A stretch of DNA of 64,000 nucleotides from Pseudosulfitobacter pseudonitzschiae (GCF_002222635.1 NZ_CP022415.1:868001-932000); one strand, 5' to 3'. Shown: positions 36,048-46,067, numbered from the stretch's first letter. The notes: a model not told the origin generated them from the letters alone. Program-made: numbers and translations.

Positions 36048-37172
36048 ATGGCATTGCTTGATACCGTTGACCCGCAAGGGATGGATGAATTTTCGGTGGT
36101 CTTCACCGACCGCTCGCTGAACCACATGTCCGCCGCCTTTCAAAAGGTGATGAAAGACATCTCGGCCATGCTCAAAGAGGTCTACGGCGCCGACGCGGTG
36201 GCAATCATTCCCGGCGGGGGCACCTACGGGATGGAGGCCGTGGCGCGGCAGTTCGCCCGTGGATCGCGGGTGCTGGTCGTGCGTAACGGCTGGTTCAGCT
36301 ACCGCTGGAGCCAGATCATCGAAAGCGGTGACCTAACTGGCGATGCCACTGTGCTGAAGGCGCGCCAGACCGGCAACGCGTCCCCGTCACCCTTTGCCCC
36401 CGCGCCGATTGAAGAGGTCGTGGCCGCAATCCGTGAAAGCAAGCCCGGGATCGTCTTTGCTCCACATGTCGAAACCAGTGCCGGTGTGATTTTGCCTGAT
36501 GATTATGTGGCCGCGATGGCCACGGCCGCCCACGAGGTTGGTGCGTTGATGGTGCTGGACTGTATCGCATCGGGCTGTGCTTGGGTCGACATGCGCAAGC
36601 TGGGTGTCGATGTGCTGCTGTCCGCTCCGCAAAAGGGTTGGAGCGCGTCGCCTTCGGCGGGTCTGGTGATGATGTCCGACCGTGCGCAGGCGCGGATGGA
36701 CCAGACCACATCCGACAGCTTTGCCATCGACCTGAAGAAGTGGCACCAGATCATGCAGGCCTATGAAAACGGTGGCCATGCCTATCACGCGACGATGCCC
36801 ACGGATGCGCTGCGTGCCTTTCGCGACACGATGGTGGAAACCCGCGACTACGGTTTTGGCCGCCTGAAAGAGGCGCAGTGGCAGTTGGGCGATGCGGTTC
36901 GCAAAATGCTGGCTGACCGTGGCGTGACATCGGTGGCGGCCGAAGGCTTTGGCGCGCCGGGTGTGGTGGTGTCCTATACGGCCGATCCGCAGATTCAGAA
37001 CGGCAAGAAGTTTGCCGCCGAAGGGATGCAGATTGCAGCCGGTGTGCCGCTGCAATGCGACGAACCTGCTGATTTCTCGACCTTCCGGTTGGGGCTGTTC
37101 GGGTTGGACAAACTTTATGACGTTGACGCCACGCTGGCCCGTCTGGAAACCGCGCTGGACAAGGTGCTGTAA
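36048..37172 (+). CDS. Class V aminotransferase (serine/alanine--glyoxylate type)
   Basis: 374 residues of the class V PLP fold: IIPGGGTYGMEAVARQF binds the cofactor phosphate, VLDCIASGCAWVDM carries the ring-stacking/Asp region, and Lys196 in SAPQKGWSASPS is the Schiff-base residue. The family acts on alanine, serine or phosphonates with glyoxylate or pyruvate; the exact pair is unknown. A strong GAAGGAGG precedes the ATG. The two Lrp genes just upstream may control it. Confidence 0.88.
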   Translation: MALLDTVDPQGMDEFSVVFTDRSLNHMSAAFQKVMKDISAMLKEVYGADAVAIIPGGGTYGMEAVARQFARGSRVLVVRNGWFSYRWSQIIESGDLTGDATVLKARQTGNASPSPFAPAPIEEVVAAIRESKPGIVFAPHVETSAGVILPDDYVAAMATAAHEVGALMVLDCIASGCAWVDMRKLGVDVLLSAPQKGWSASPSAGLVMMSDRAQARMDQTTSDSFAIDLKKWHQIMQAYENGGHAYHATMPTDALRAFRDTMVETRDYGFGRLKEAQWQLGDAVRKMLADRGVTSVAAEGFGAPGVVVSYTADPQIQNGKKFAAEGMQIAAGVPLQCDEPADFSTFRLGLFGLDKLYDVDATLARLETALDKVL

Positions 37173-37179
37173 GCCGAAG

Positions 37180-38373
37180 TCAGCGGACCCCAAGCCCCAT
37201 CTGCATTAGCGTCTTGCGCACCGGTGCCAGCGCATAGAGCGCATTCAACCCCAACGCCCGCGCATCCCGCAGCACGGGCGTGCTGACCTGTGAGGCGCGG
37301 TTCAGCGCGTCAATGCCTGCCACCCGCACGCGTATGTCGCGAATGCGGGCATCGTGATAGGCGTCCAGCATCTGCGCGTCGCCCAAGTGTTCATGCCGCG
37401 CCAACGCCAGCTCAAGCAGGGTCGACAGATCGGACAGGCTCATGTTCAGGCCCTGCGCGCCGATGGGTGGCACCACATGGGCCGCTTCGGCCATCAGCGC
37501 GATACGCTGGCCGCTAAGGCGTTCGGCGTGCTGGCTGATGATCGGCCAGATCGTGCGGCGCGACGCCAGCGTAAGCGGGCCGAACAGATGGCAACTGCGG
37601 GTGGACATCTCGGCCTCGAAGGCGGTGGCGTCCATTGTCAGACGGGCCTGAGTCACGGGCCCGTCATCCATCCAGACCACGGCAGAACAGGGCAGCCCCT
37701 CGTGATCGGGCAGCGGCACCAGCGTGAATGGCCCGCCGGTGCGGTGCACCTCGGTCGAGACATTGTCATGCGGGATCGGATGGGTCACGGCAAAGGCCAG
37801 CGCCTTTTGCCCGTAGCGCGTTGTTTTTACGGAAATTCCCGCTGCCTGTCGCATCGGTGAATTGCGCCCGTCGGCGGCGATCACCAGCTTGGCGCGCACT
37901 TTTGTGCCATCGCTCAGCCCCACCCGTGCCTCGGCCGTGCGGGTAAACAGGCTGTCGGTGCCGGTGCCGGGGCGGAAATCGACGTTGGGCAATTCGTCCA
38001 GCCGTGTCACCATTTCGCGCCGCAGCCGCCAGTTGGGCAGGTTCCAGCCGAAGGGCAGATCGGAAATGTCTGCAGCACGGAAATCACGGGTTAGACGCGG
38101 GGTGCCTTCTTCGCCGCCTGCATCGACGATGCGCATGATCTTGAGCGGTGCGGCGTAGGGTTCCAGCTGTGTCCACAGACCTGCGGTTTTCAACACCTCG
38201 CGGGCGGGTTGCAACATGGCCGTGGTGCGCATGTCGGCACCAGCGGCCTCGCGCTCGGTCACTGGGGGGGCGGGATCGACGCAGATCACGTCAAAGCCAG
38301 CAGTGCCAAAGGCCGCCGCTGCAGTCAGCCCCGCGACACCGCCGCCGGAAATCAGGATATCGGTTTCAATCAT
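37180..38373 (-). CDS. UbiH/VisC-type FAD monooxygenase
   Basis: 397 residues of the UbiH/COQ6 flavin hydroxylases: ISGGGVAGLTAAAAFG (FAD beta-alpha-beta), VIAADGRNSPMRQAAGI (second FAD contact), and MAEAAHVVPPIGAQGLNMSLSD near the end, where the usual GDAAH is AEAAH. It probably hydroxylates the ring of a ubiquinone precursor at the inner membrane; which carbon cannot be told. Convergent with the aminotransferase (7-base gap). Confidence 0.88.
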   Translation of the reverse strand: MIETDILISGGGVAGLTAAAAFGTAGFDVICVDPAPPVTEREAAGADMRTTAMLQPAREVLKTAGLWTQLEPYAAPLKIMRIVDAGGEEGTPRLTRDFRAADISDLPFGWNLPNWRLRREMVTRLDELPNVDFRPGTGTDSLFTRTAEARVGLSDGTKVRAKLVIAADGRNSPMRQAAGISVKTTRYGQKALAFAVTHPIPHDNVSTEVHRTGGPFTLVPLPDHEGLPCSAVVWMDDGPVTQARLTMDATAFEAEMSTRSCHLFGPLTLASRRTIWPIISQHAERLSGQRIALMAEAAHVVPPIGAQGLNMSLSDLSTLLELALARHEHLGDAQMLDAYHDARIRDIRVRVAGIDALNRASQVSTPVLRDARALGLNALYALAPVRKTLMQMGLGVR

Positions 38374-38422
38374 GGATCAAACTCTAATGCGATGCGCGGC
38401 GGGGGAAAGGCGGCAAAGAGTC

Positions 38423-39070
38423 CTATCCTACCAGTCGTGCCAGAAACCCCGACAGATCGTCGGTGTGGTGGTGGATGTGATCCGCAGGGGCGGGCGCGTC
38501 TGCGACATGTACGGTGCGCATCCCCATCGCGTGGGGGGCCGCCAGATTGCGGGTGTCATCCTCGAACATCGCGGCCACATCGGGGCGCAGCCCGTCAGCG
38601 GCAAAGATGGTCTCAAAGGCGGCGCGGTCGGGTTTGGGCAAGAAATTGGCGTGCTCGACGCCATAAATAGCATCAAAGCACCCCGCCAGCCCGCGCGCGG
38701 CCAGCACCCGTTCGGCATAAGGGCCGCACCCGTTGGTATAGACGATGCGCCGTCCGGGCAGGGCGCGCAACCGTGCGGCAAGGACCGCATCCGCCGTCAG
38801 ATGGGTCAGGTCGATGTCATGCACAACTGTCAGATAGGGGGCGGGATCAACGCCATGTTCGCGCATCAGACCCGCCAGCGTGGTGCCGTGGGTGCGCCAA
38901 TAATGCACGCGCAGGCGGTCGGCCTCGGTGCGGTCCACGCCGAGGGCGTCCATAACATAGGTGGTCATGCGCACTTCGATCTGGTCGAAAAGGCGCGCAG
39001 AGGGGTGATAGAGCGTATTGTCGAGGTCAAAGACCCAAGACGTAACATGAGAGAAATCGGTGTGTGGCAT
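38423..39070 (-). CDS. HAD-family pyrimidine 5'-nucleotidase-like phosphatase
   Basis: 215 residues with the four HAD motifs: FDLDNTLY (nucleophile Asp), YTNGCG, KPDRAAF and FEDDTRNL. The DLDNTLYHPSARLFDQIE start is typical of the pyrimidine 5'-nucleotidase (SDT1/YjjG-like) group. It would dephosphorylate nucleotides or related sugar phosphates. The start at 39070 puts the motif at residue 13; longer in-frame openings upstream are Arg/Pro-rich and unlikely. Divergent from a GntR gene. Confidence 0.85.
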   Translation of the reverse strand: MPHTDFSHVTSWVFDLDNTLYHPSARLFDQIEVRMTTYVMDALGVDRTEADRLRVHYWRTHGTTLAGLMREHGVDPAPYLTVVHDIDLTHLTADAVLAARLRALPGRRIVYTNGCGPYAERVLAARGLAGCFDAIYGVEHANFLPKPDRAAFETIFAADGLRPDVAAMFEDDTRNLAAPHAMGMRTVHVADAPAPADHIHHHTDDLSGFLARLVG

Positions 39071-39177
39071 GGCCCCGTGGTAGGCCCGCGCGGCGCGGCA
39101 TGCAAGCGCCAAGGCTTGCACATCCGCGCCCCGCGCCCTTAGGGTGCGCGCAAGATTGCCCAAGGCCGGAGTGCGGG

Positions 39178-39822
39178 ATGAAGCCAGTGAACACAGATGC
39201 CTATTCGATGATCCTCGAAGCGATCGACATGGGGCAATACCGTCCCGGTGACCGGTTGGTGGAAAGCGAACTGGCGGACCGGTTCGGCATGTCGCGCACC
39301 CCGATCCGCGAAGCGTTGCAACGGCTTGAGACGCAATCGCTGTTGGCGCGAGACGGGCGGAGCCTGATCGTGGCGTCGCTGGATCACAACCAGATGGCCG
39401 AACTTTACGTCGTGCGCGGCGAGCTTGAGGGGTTGGCCGCCAACCTCGCGGCACGTCACGCCACAGCCGAAGAAGTGCGCGTTTTGCGCGAGATGGTCGA
39501 GGCGGACAACAAACTACTGAACGATCCGGCGGCGATGGCGCGCGCGAACCGGCGGTTTCATAAGCAGATCCATTTGGCCTCGCACAACCGATATCTGGTA
39601 CAGCAACTGGATCTGGTGCATCGCAGCATGGCGCTGATGGCAACGACAACGCTGGCGGCAGACGGGCGCGCTGAGATTGCCCAGCAGGAACACGACGCCA
39701 TTGTGCGGGCCATCGAGGCGGGTGATGGCGCAGCGGCGGGGGCGGCGTTGCGCGAACATATCTCGGTTGCGTTCATGACGCGGTTGAAGCTGGACGCGGC
39801 ACAGCGCGAGGAAGACGGCTGA
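39178..39822 (+). CDS. GntR family regulator (FadR/FCD type)
   Basis: 214 residues: an N-terminal winged helix (YRPGDRLVESELADRFG, then MSRTPIREALQRLE) and an all-helical FCD ligand domain with metal-binding-type histidines (NRRFHKQIHLASHN, LREHISVAF). FCD regulators respond to organic acids or sugar acids. Adjacent genes offer no obvious target. Divergent from the nucleotidase gene, 107 bases apart. Confidence 0.9.
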   Translation: MKPVNTDAYSMILEAIDMGQYRPGDRLVESELADRFGMSRTPIREALQRLETQSLLARDGRSLIVASLDHNQMAELYVVRGELEGLAANLAARHATAEEVRVLREMVEADNKLLNDPAAMARANRRFHKQIHLASHNRYLVQQLDLVHRSMALMATTTLAADGRAEIAQQEHDAIVRAIEAGDGAAAGAALREHISVAFMTRLKLDAAQREEDG

Positions 39823-39837
39823 AGCGCGATCACGCTG

Positions 39838-41712
39838 TCAGACGTTTTCGGTTGCCTCGGCATATCCGTGCTGGGTTTTGTCCCAAAAGAACGGCTGTGC
39901 GATCATTTCGTACAAGGCTTTGTAGGCGGCCAGCGCGCCCAGAGGGAAATAGAACGGCATTGTGGGCACCCAAGGCAGCAAATGCCGGTGTGCACGGCCC
40001 GACACCGCCGCAAGCCCCAGCGTCAGGCTTAGCAGTTCCGAGACGACAAAAAGCGCGGTCATTGCCCACACCGCCTGCGTGCCCAGTGTCGTCTGGACCG
40101 GATGCGGTAAACCCAGCGGGATCAGCCAGAACGACCACAACAGCGGTGCCGCCGCGAATTGCGAAAAGGTGGCCAGAAAGATCACCTGCAAGCCTGCAAC
40201 GCGCTTCCAGCCCAGTTCGCGCAGCAACTGGCGCGGGTGACGCATGTGCACGAAATAGGTTATCATGAACCCCTTGAGCCAGCGCGAACGTTGCCGCACC
40301 CAGCGCCACGGGCGGCAGTTGGCCTCTTCATGGGTGGCCGTGGGCAGCAGTTCGGTACGATAGCCGTGGCGTGCCAGCCGCACGCCCAGATCGGCGTCTT
40401 CGGTGACGTTGTGCGCATCCCAGCCGCCCAGACGCTCCAGAATGTCGCGGCGGAAAAACAGCGTTGTCCCGCCCAGCGGGAGCACCAGCCCCAGCCGCGC
40501 GATACCGGGCAGGATCAGCCGCCACCACGTCGCATATTCGATGGTGAAACAGCGTGACATCCAGTTGGTGCGCGGATTGTAATAATCCAGAATCCCCTGC
40601 AGGCAGGCGACGTCGGGCGGCGCGGTGCGGAACCGCAGCACCACTTTTTCGATCTGGTCCGGTTCGGGCGCGTCTTCGGCGTCCCATACCCCGATGATGG
40701 ACCCTTTGCAGAAATCCAGCGCATAGTTCAGCGCCCGTGGTTTGGTGGTCAGGCAATCGGCGTCCGGCACCTCGATGACGCTGATCCAGGGCGGCAATTC
40801 GGTGCGCGCGATGGTGTCGCGGGTGACGATGTCGCTGGCTTCCAGTACCAGAACGACTTCGAGCAGGGACTTGGGATAGGTCAGCCGCTCCAGCCGTTTG
40901 ATCAGCGCGTTGGCAATCTCTTTTTCGTGCAGCAGCGGCACCATCACCGACACCCGTGGCAGGCGAAAGGGCGGTGGCACAGGGGGTGGGGCCGACAGGT
41001 GGCCGTGCAGGCCCCCCACGATCTGCGCGACAAATGCCGCACCTTTCATTGCGGTTGTCATCATCAATGTCAGCGCCGCCCACAGGCAGGCCACCGTCAC
41101 TGTCCACGCGGGGGACAAAAGCAGGCAGGCAGTCAGCGCAAAGCCTGCCAACCACAGCCACAGCGCATTGCCCCCGCCCCAGTTGCGGCAGCTTTCAACG
41201 CTGGCGACGCGGGTGATTGCAACGTGCGCCAGTTCGGCGCTGTAAAGCCGGTTGATCTGGACGCGGATGGCGCCTGCGTCGGTGACCACCGGCAGCATGG
41301 CGTGCCCTTGCATGCCCATGCAGCATTGAAGGTTTGCAAAAAGATCGGGGCGTGCGGTGGCCACCAGCAGGGTGTTTCCCACGCGCATCCATGGCACCAC
41401 CTGATGTTTCAGGCACAGGGCAGGCGGCAAGGCAGCAGCCAGTTTCGGGTGCGGCGGGCTGGCGTTCAGGTCGATCATCTGCGCGTTGTACTGGTGGGCC
41501 AACGTCGCCAGCAGATCGGTGGGCTGCAAAACGCCCTCGGCCACAAGAATATCGCCCAGTTGCGCATCGACGCGCCGTTGCAGGTCAAGGGCGTTCAACA
41601 ATTCTGATTCTGAAATTAGCTCCGCATTGACCAGCTGACGACCCAAAGGGACACCGGCCCGCAGATCGGGCACCCCTTGAGGTTCGACAAGTCGCAGCCT
41701 TTGATCGCTCAT
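39838..41712 (-). CDS. Membrane glycosyltransferase (GT2) with N-terminal MshEN-like c-di-GMP-binding module
   Basis: 624 residues. Residues 22-45 and 51-74 are two copies of a 24-residue motif separated by exactly five residues (PLGRQLV...LDLQ and QLGDILVAEG...LAHQ), the layout of the c-di-GMP-binding MshEN domain. Two membrane segments follow (about 185-230). The GT2 catalytic domain has VSVMVPLLHEKE, the Asp pair in WDAEDAPEP (about 345), TEDADLG (about 437) and QRSRWLKG (about 472), and the protein ends in more membrane helices. This resembles NfrB-type synthases, which carry MshEN at the other end. It probably polymerises a cell-surface glycan under c-di-GMP control. In copy 1 the RLG of the motif is PLG and the Gly is Glu31. 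The start MSDQRL is preferred over one eight codons upstream. Confidence 0.88.
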   Translation of the reverse strand: MSDQRLRLVEPQGVPDLRAGVPLGRQLVNAELISESELLNALDLQRRVDAQLGDILVAEGVLQPTDLLATLAHQYNAQMIDLNASPPHPKLAAALPPALCLKHQVVPWMRVGNTLLVATARPDLFANLQCCMGMQGHAMLPVVTDAGAIRVQINRLYSAELAHVAITRVASVESCRNWGGGNALWLWLAGFALTACLLLSPAWTVTVACLWAALTLMMTTAMKGAAFVAQIVGGLHGHLSAPPPVPPPFRLPRVSVMVPLLHEKEIANALIKRLERLTYPKSLLEVVLVLEASDIVTRDTIARTELPPWISVIEVPDADCLTTKPRALNYALDFCKGSIIGVWDAEDAPEPDQIEKVVLRFRTAPPDVACLQGILDYYNPRTNWMSRCFTIEYATWWRLILPGIARLGLVLPLGGTTLFFRRDILERLGGWDAHNVTEDADLGVRLARHGYRTELLPTATHEEANCRPWRWVRQRSRWLKGFMITYFVHMRHPRQLLRELGWKRVAGLQVIFLATFSQFAAAPLLWSFWLIPLGLPHPVQTTLGTQAVWAMTALFVVSELLSLTLGLAAVSGRAHRHLLPWVPTMPFYFPLGALAAYKALYEMIAQPFFWDKTQHGYAEATENV

Positions 41713-41833
41713 GGAGGGCCTCAGCGTAGATGACAAATGTCACCTTGGGCCAAGGATGGTTAAGAGCGTATTAATGTCGGGTGTCCCACTTAACGGAATC
41801 GCCCTATTTCACCCAGGTGCAGGCGAACGGCTT

Positions 41834-42994
41834 TTAGCGGGCGCGTTCGGCCATTGCCTCGGCGAAACGCTCGAACAGGTAAAAGCTGTCTTGCGGGCCG
41901 GGGCTGGCTTCGGGGTGATGCTGTACCGAATAGACCGGACGCCCGTCGATGCGGATGCCGCAGTTCGACCCGTCAAAAAGCGAGGTGTGGGTTTCGATCA
42001 CGCCTTTGGGCAGACTCTGCCCGTCGACGGCAAAGCCGTGGTTCATCGAAGTGATCTCGACCTTGCCGGTCTCGTGATCCTTCACCGGATGGTTGGCGCC
42101 GTGGTGACCGTGGCTCATCTTGACTGTCTGTGCGCCAAGCGCCAGCGCCAGCATCTGGTGGCCCAGACAGATGCCAAAAACGGGCAGGTCGGTCTGGTCC
42201 AGAATACCCTTGATCATCGGCACTGCATAGACGCCGGTGGCTGCCGGATCGCCCGGTCCGTTGGATAGGAACACACCATCGGGATTGTGTGACAACACAT
42301 CCTCGGTTGTGGCGCTGGCGGGCAGCACGGTCACGTCGCAACCGGCCGAAGCCAGACAGCGCAGGATATTGCGCTTGGCGCCATAATCGACGGCCACCAC
42401 TTTGTATTTAGGGTCTTTTTGCGGCTTGTAGCCTTCGGGCCATGCCCACCGCATTTCGTTCCATTGGTAGGACTGTGCACAGGTGACATCTTTGGCCAGA
42501 TCAACACCGTTCAACCCCGCAAAACCGCGCGCGGCAGCAACCAGTTTTTCTGTGTCGAAGATGCCATCTGGGTTGTGGACCAGCGCCACATGCGGCGCAC
42601 CTGCGTGGCGGATCGCACGGGTCAGACGGCGGGTATCGACGCCGCCAATCGCGATACGTCCACGTGCCGACAGCCAGTCGCCCAATGTGCCCGCGCTGCG
42701 CCAGTTCGATGGCTCGGTCGGCATCCATTTCACCACCATGCCAGCCGCCACCGGGTCGGCATTTTCATCGTCTTCGGGCGTGATGCCCGTGTTGCCGATA
42801 TGCGGGAAGGTAAAGGTCACGATTTGCCCTGCATAGGACGGGTCGGTCATGATCTCCTGATAGCCGGTCATCGCTGTGTTAAAGCACAGTTCAGCTTCGG
42901 TTTGGCCGGTGGCGCCAAAACCCACCCCGTAAAAAAGCGTGCCATCGGCTAGGGCAAGACAGGCGGTCGGGTGCGTGGGAGCGTGCGCGGACAT
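41834..42994 (-). CDS. carA: Carbamoyl-phosphate synthase small subunit
   Basis: 386 residues: the N-terminal CPSase domain (CFNTAMTGYQEIMTDPSYAGQ, FTFPHIGNTG) and the class I glutamine amidotransferase domain with Cys in FGICLGHQ and the His/Glu pair in VQHHPEASPGP. It supplies ammonia to the large subunit CarB (not in this window) for arginine and pyrimidine synthesis. The start at 42994 (MSAHAPTHP) is chosen over an ATG four codons upstream. Divergent from yqeY. Confidence 0.97.
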   Translation of the reverse strand: MSAHAPTHPTACLALADGTLFYGVGFGATGQTEAELCFNTAMTGYQEIMTDPSYAGQIVTFTFPHIGNTGITPEDDENADPVAAGMVVKWMPTEPSNWRSAGTLGDWLSARGRIAIGGVDTRRLTRAIRHAGAPHVALVHNPDGIFDTEKLVAAARGFAGLNGVDLAKDVTCAQSYQWNEMRWAWPEGYKPQKDPKYKVVAVDYGAKRNILRCLASAGCDVTVLPASATTEDVLSHNPDGVFLSNGPGDPAATGVYAVPMIKGILDQTDLPVFGICLGHQMLALALGAQTVKMSHGHHGANHPVKDHETGKVEITSMNHGFAVDGQSLPKGVIETHTSLFDGSNCGIRIDGRPVYSVQHHPEASPGPQDSFYLFERFAEAMAERAR

Positions 42995-43191
42995 GGGCGG
43001 CCTCATGTGTACAGGGATGCGGACAAAGTCGCGCGAAACTAGTCATTGCAACAGGCAGGGTCAAGGGCGGGTGCTAATTTGCGAAGTCTATAAATATCAA
43101 CAGCTTAGTTGCAGAGGCAACAGTTGCGGCTTGGCTGGCGTTTCGGTAATGTCACAAACTTATCAACAACCCATGGGGATGGGACACACTT

Positions 43192-43653
43192 ATGGATATG
43201 CGAACCCGGATTTCGACTGCGCTAAAGCGGGCGATGAAGGAAAAAGCCACCGACCGGCTTTCGACACTGCGGCTGATCAATGCGGCGTTCAAGGACAAAG
43301 ACATTGATGTCCGCGCCGCAGGCGCCGAGGACGGTGTGGACGATGCCGCCCTTCTGGCGATCCTGAGCCGCATGGTCAAACAACGGCAGGAAAGCGCGCG
43401 CGCTTATGAAGAGGGCGGGCGTCTGGATCTGGCCGAGCGGGAACGCTCTGAGGTCAAGATCATCGAAGAGTTCCTGCCCCAGCAGTTGAGCGAAGAGAAA
43501 AGTGCCGCTGCCGTCGATGCAGCTGTGGCCGAGGTGGGTGCCGACAGCATCCGCGACATGGGCAAGGTGATGGCTGTGCTGAAAGCCAAATACACCGGCC
43601 AAATGGACTTTGGCAGTGTCGGGTTGATGGTCAAGGACCGTCTGAGCTCCTGA
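43192..43653 (+). CDS. GatB/YqeY domain protein
   Basis: 153 residues matching the YqeY family: RISTALKRAMKEKATDRLSTLRLINAAFKDKDI at the N-terminus and a C-terminal tail domain (MGKVMAVLKAKYTGQMDFG) related to the tRNA-binding end of GatB. The function of free YqeY is unclear; tRNA binding is inferred from the fold. ATGs at 43192 and 43198 are both possible. Convergent with the DUF2244 gene. Confidence 0.92.
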   Translation: MDMRTRISTALKRAMKEKATDRLSTLRLINAAFKDKDIDVRAAGAEDGVDDAALLAILSRMVKQRQESARAYEEGGRLDLAERERSEVKIIEEFLPQQLSEEKSAAAVDAAVAEVGADSIRDMGKVMAVLKAKYTGQMDFGSVGLMVKDRLSS

Positions 43654-43695
43654 CGCGCCCGCGCCGTTCGCAGCGCTTTTCGGAAATACTTGATT

Positions 43696-43717
43696 TGCCG
43701 CCCTGTCCGGGGCGGCA
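43696..43717. terminator. Hairpin between convergent yqeY and DUF2244 genes
   Basis: TGCCGCCC (43696-43703) and GGGCGGCA (43710-43717) form an 8-bp stem with a six-base loop. Only short T-runs flank it; a bidirectional terminator is plausible. Confidence 0.5.
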
Positions 43718-43735
43718 GCACCCTCTAATAGCAAG

Positions 43736-44218
43736 CTAACGCCGCAAGGCGCGGTTCAGCTCGTCGTACAGGGCGATGCGCTCGTCCTCGGACAAAAATG
43801 CGCCGATCTCCACCTCTCGGCCCATCCCTTTGAGCGTGACGTAATGGGGTACCGGACCGTCTTTTTCGTATTTGGTGACTTGGGTCCAGTACCGGTTGCA
43901 TTCCCATGCTTGCGTATCGCCCTTCGGGTTGGTGCGGATCAGCCGTGCTGTGTCACCTGACAGGGTCAGCACTTCGGTGATCTGGCGGGTGCGGTAATTG
44001 TGCTGAAGCGCAAAATAGACGCCCCAGACAGCCAGCAAGATGAACGGCAGCAGCCACCAAAGCAGCCGCGTACCCAGCAGCGGCAGGGTTGGAATCAGCA
44101 ACAGCGTAAAGGTGGTCAGCACAAAGGCCGCCATCCCGCGTGCGGGCAGCGACTGATGTGGCCATAGGTGCAGTTCTTGGATCGGGGCCGTGGGGGCAGT
44201 TGTCCAGTTGTAGGGCAT
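43736..44218 (-). CDS. DUF2244 membrane protein
   Basis: 160 residues with two adjacent membrane helices (MAAFVLTTFTLLLIPTLPLL and LLWWLLPFILLAVWGVYFAL) and a cytoplasmic C-terminal domain (LIRTNPKGDTQAWECNRYW, EIGAFLSEDERIALYDEL). This is the DUF2244 family, often found beside ctaD in alphaproteobacteria. A part in cytochrome oxidase biogenesis is guessed from that neighbourhood only. Confidence 0.85.
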   Translation of the reverse strand: MPYNWTTAPTAPIQELHLWPHQSLPARGMAAFVLTTFTLLLIPTLPLLGTRLLWWLLPFILLAVWGVYFALQHNYRTRQITEVLTLSGDTARLIRTNPKGDTQAWECNRYWTQVTKYEKDGPVPHYVTLKGMGREVEIGAFLSEDERIALYDELNRALRR

Positions 44219-44346
44219 GGCGGGTGCTTTGGTGATTGTGTCTGCGCAAAAGGATAGCACCGCTAAGCGGCGCGGCAATGCGACACGCTGTTTTGTGTCG
44301 GGGATGGAGGTGACGGTGGTCAGGTGCGTAGCGCAAGGCATAGAAA

Positions 44347-44374
44347 AAGGGCCCCGACCGCCGTCGGAGCCCTT
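44347..44374 (-). terminator. Terminator of ctaD
   Basis: AAGGGCCCCGAC (44347-44358) pairs with GTCGGAGCCCTT (44363-44374) with one mismatch, loop CGCC, and is followed on the minus strand by TTTTTC (on the plus strand by CTTTTT). It lies 26 bases after the ctaD stop. Confidence 0.85.
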
Positions 44375-44399
44375 CTTTTTGGTTTAAATGGTCCGGCGC

Positions 44400-46067
44400 T
44401 TAGTGGCGCTGGTGGTCCCACTCTTCCTGCTTGGGCAGGATTTCGAACGTGTGCTCGGGTGGCGGGCTGGGCAGTGTCCATTCCAGCGTGTCCGCATATT
44501 CGTTCCACGGGTTCGCTTCTGTGACGCGGGCACCTTTCAGCAGTGAATAGATCACGATGCCGAAGAAGAAGATGAACGACGCAAAGGACAGGAACGCACC
44601 CCAGCTCGAAACATAGTTCCATGTGGAGAATGCCTCGGGGTAGTCGATGTAGCGACGTGGCATACCCTGACGACCCAAGAAGTGCTGCGGGAAGAAGGTG
44701 ATGTTCGCACCGATGAACATCATCCAGAAGTGCAGCTTGCCCGCCCACTCGGGGTACATGCGGCCGGTCATTTTTGGGAAGTAGAAGTAGACCCCCGCAA
44801 AGATGGCAAACACGGCACCCAGCGACATCACGTAGTGGAAGTGTGCCACAACATAGTATGTGTCATGATAGGCGCGGTCGACTGCGGCCTGGCTGAGGAC
44901 GATGCCGGTGACGCCGCCCACGGTGAACAGAACCAGAAAGCCAAAGGCCCAGAGCATCGGTGTCTTGAACTCGATCGAGCCCATCCACATGGTCGCGATC
45001 CACGAGAACACCTTGACCCCTGTGGGGACCGCGATGACCATCGTCGCAAGCATAAAGTAAGACTGCTGGTTCAGCGACATGCCGACCGTGTACATGTGGT
45101 GCGCCCACACGACAAAGCCCAGCACACCAATGGCGATTAGCGCCCAGACCATCGGCAGGTAGCCGAAGATCGGCTTGCGCGAGAAGGTGGCGATGACGTG
45201 GCTGATAATGCCAAAGCCCGGCAGGATCACGATGTAAACTTCGGGGTGACCAAAGAACCACAAGATGTGCTGGTACAGGACCGGATCACCGCCGCCGGCA
45301 GGATCAAAGAAGGTAAAGCCGAAGTTGCGGTCCATCAGCAGCATGGTGATTGCGCCCGCCAGAACCGGCAGCGACAGCAGGATCAGCCAGCTGGTGACAA
45401 AAATCGACCACGAGAACAGCGGCACCTTGAACAGGGTCATGCCAGGGGCACGCATGTTCAGGAAGGTGGTGATCATGTTGATCGCGCCCAGAATGGACGA
45501 GGCACCCGAGACGTGAACCGCGAAAATCGCAAGGTCCATCGCCATGCCGCCTTCGCGCACTGACAGGGGCGGATACAGAACCCAGCCCACACCAGCCCCG
45601 TGCTGCCCGCCCTCGGAAGGGGCCAGAACCGAACAGACGGCCAATGTTGTACCGGCGACATACATCCAGAACGACAGGTTGTTCATCCGCGGGAACGCCA
45701 TATCCGGCGCGCCAATCTGCAACGGCATGAAATAGTTGCCAAACCCGCCGAACAGGGCGGGAATCACCACAAAGAACATCATCAGGATGCCGTGGCCGGT
45801 GATCAGCACGTTCCAGAGGTGCCCGTTGGGGGTACATACGTCAGACGATGCGATCAGACGCGCGCCTTCCTGACACATGAATTGAACACCGGGGCTCATC
45901 AATTCAAGGCGCATATAAACGGTAAATGCAACCGAGATGAAACCGGCGAAAGCCGACACGATAAGGTACAGAATACCGATATCTTTGTGGTTTGTGGACA
46001 TGAACCAGCGGGTAAAGAACCCGCGTTCGTCGTGATGATCGTGCCCGTGAATGGCTGCGTCTGCCAT
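44400..46067 (-). CDS. ctaD: Cytochrome c oxidase subunit I (aa3 type)
   Basis: 555 residues with twelve membrane helices and the full haem-copper core: the CuB/Tyr segment [27 protein letters not shown] with the CuB His pair, and the haem a/a3 ligands in [16 protein letters not shown]. It is the catalytic subunit that reduces oxygen and pumps protons. [31 protein letters not shown] is a typical alphaproteobacterial N-terminus, fixing the start at 46067 with a GGAGG upstream. No other oxidase subunit gene adjoins it, as is common for ctaD in this group. Confidence 0.97.
   Translation of the reverse strand: MADAAIHGHDHHDERGFFTRWFMSTNHKDIGILYLIVSAFAGFISVAFTVYMRLELMSPGVQFMCQEGARLIASSDVCTPNGHLWNVLITGHGILMMFFVVIPALFGGFGNYFMPLQIGAPDMAFPRMNNLSFWMYVAGTTLAVCSVLAPSEGGQHGAGVGWVLYPPLSVREGGMAMDLAIFAVHVSGASSILGAINMITTFLNMRAPGMTLFKVPLFSWSIFVTSWLILLSLPVLAGAITMLLMDRNFGFTFFDPAGGGDPVLYQHILWFFGHPEVYIVILPGFGIISHVIATFSRKPIFGYLPMVWALIAIGVLGFVVWAHHMYTVGMSLNQQSYFMLATMVIAVPTGVKVFSWIATMWMGSIEFKTPMLWAFGFLVLFTVGGVTGIVLSQAAVDRAYHDTYYVVAHFHYVMSLGAVFAIFAGVYFYFPKMTGRMYPEWAGKLHFWMMFIGANITFFPQHFLGRQGMPRRYIDYPEAFSTWNYVSSWGAFLSFASFIFFFGIVIYSLLKGARVTEANPWNEYADTLEWTLPSPPPEHTFEILPKQEEWDHQRH

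Noticed and set aside
43160-43175. DnaA box-like TTATCAACA before yqeY
   Set aside because: A single one-mismatch match with no cluster of boxes or AT-rich unwinding region.
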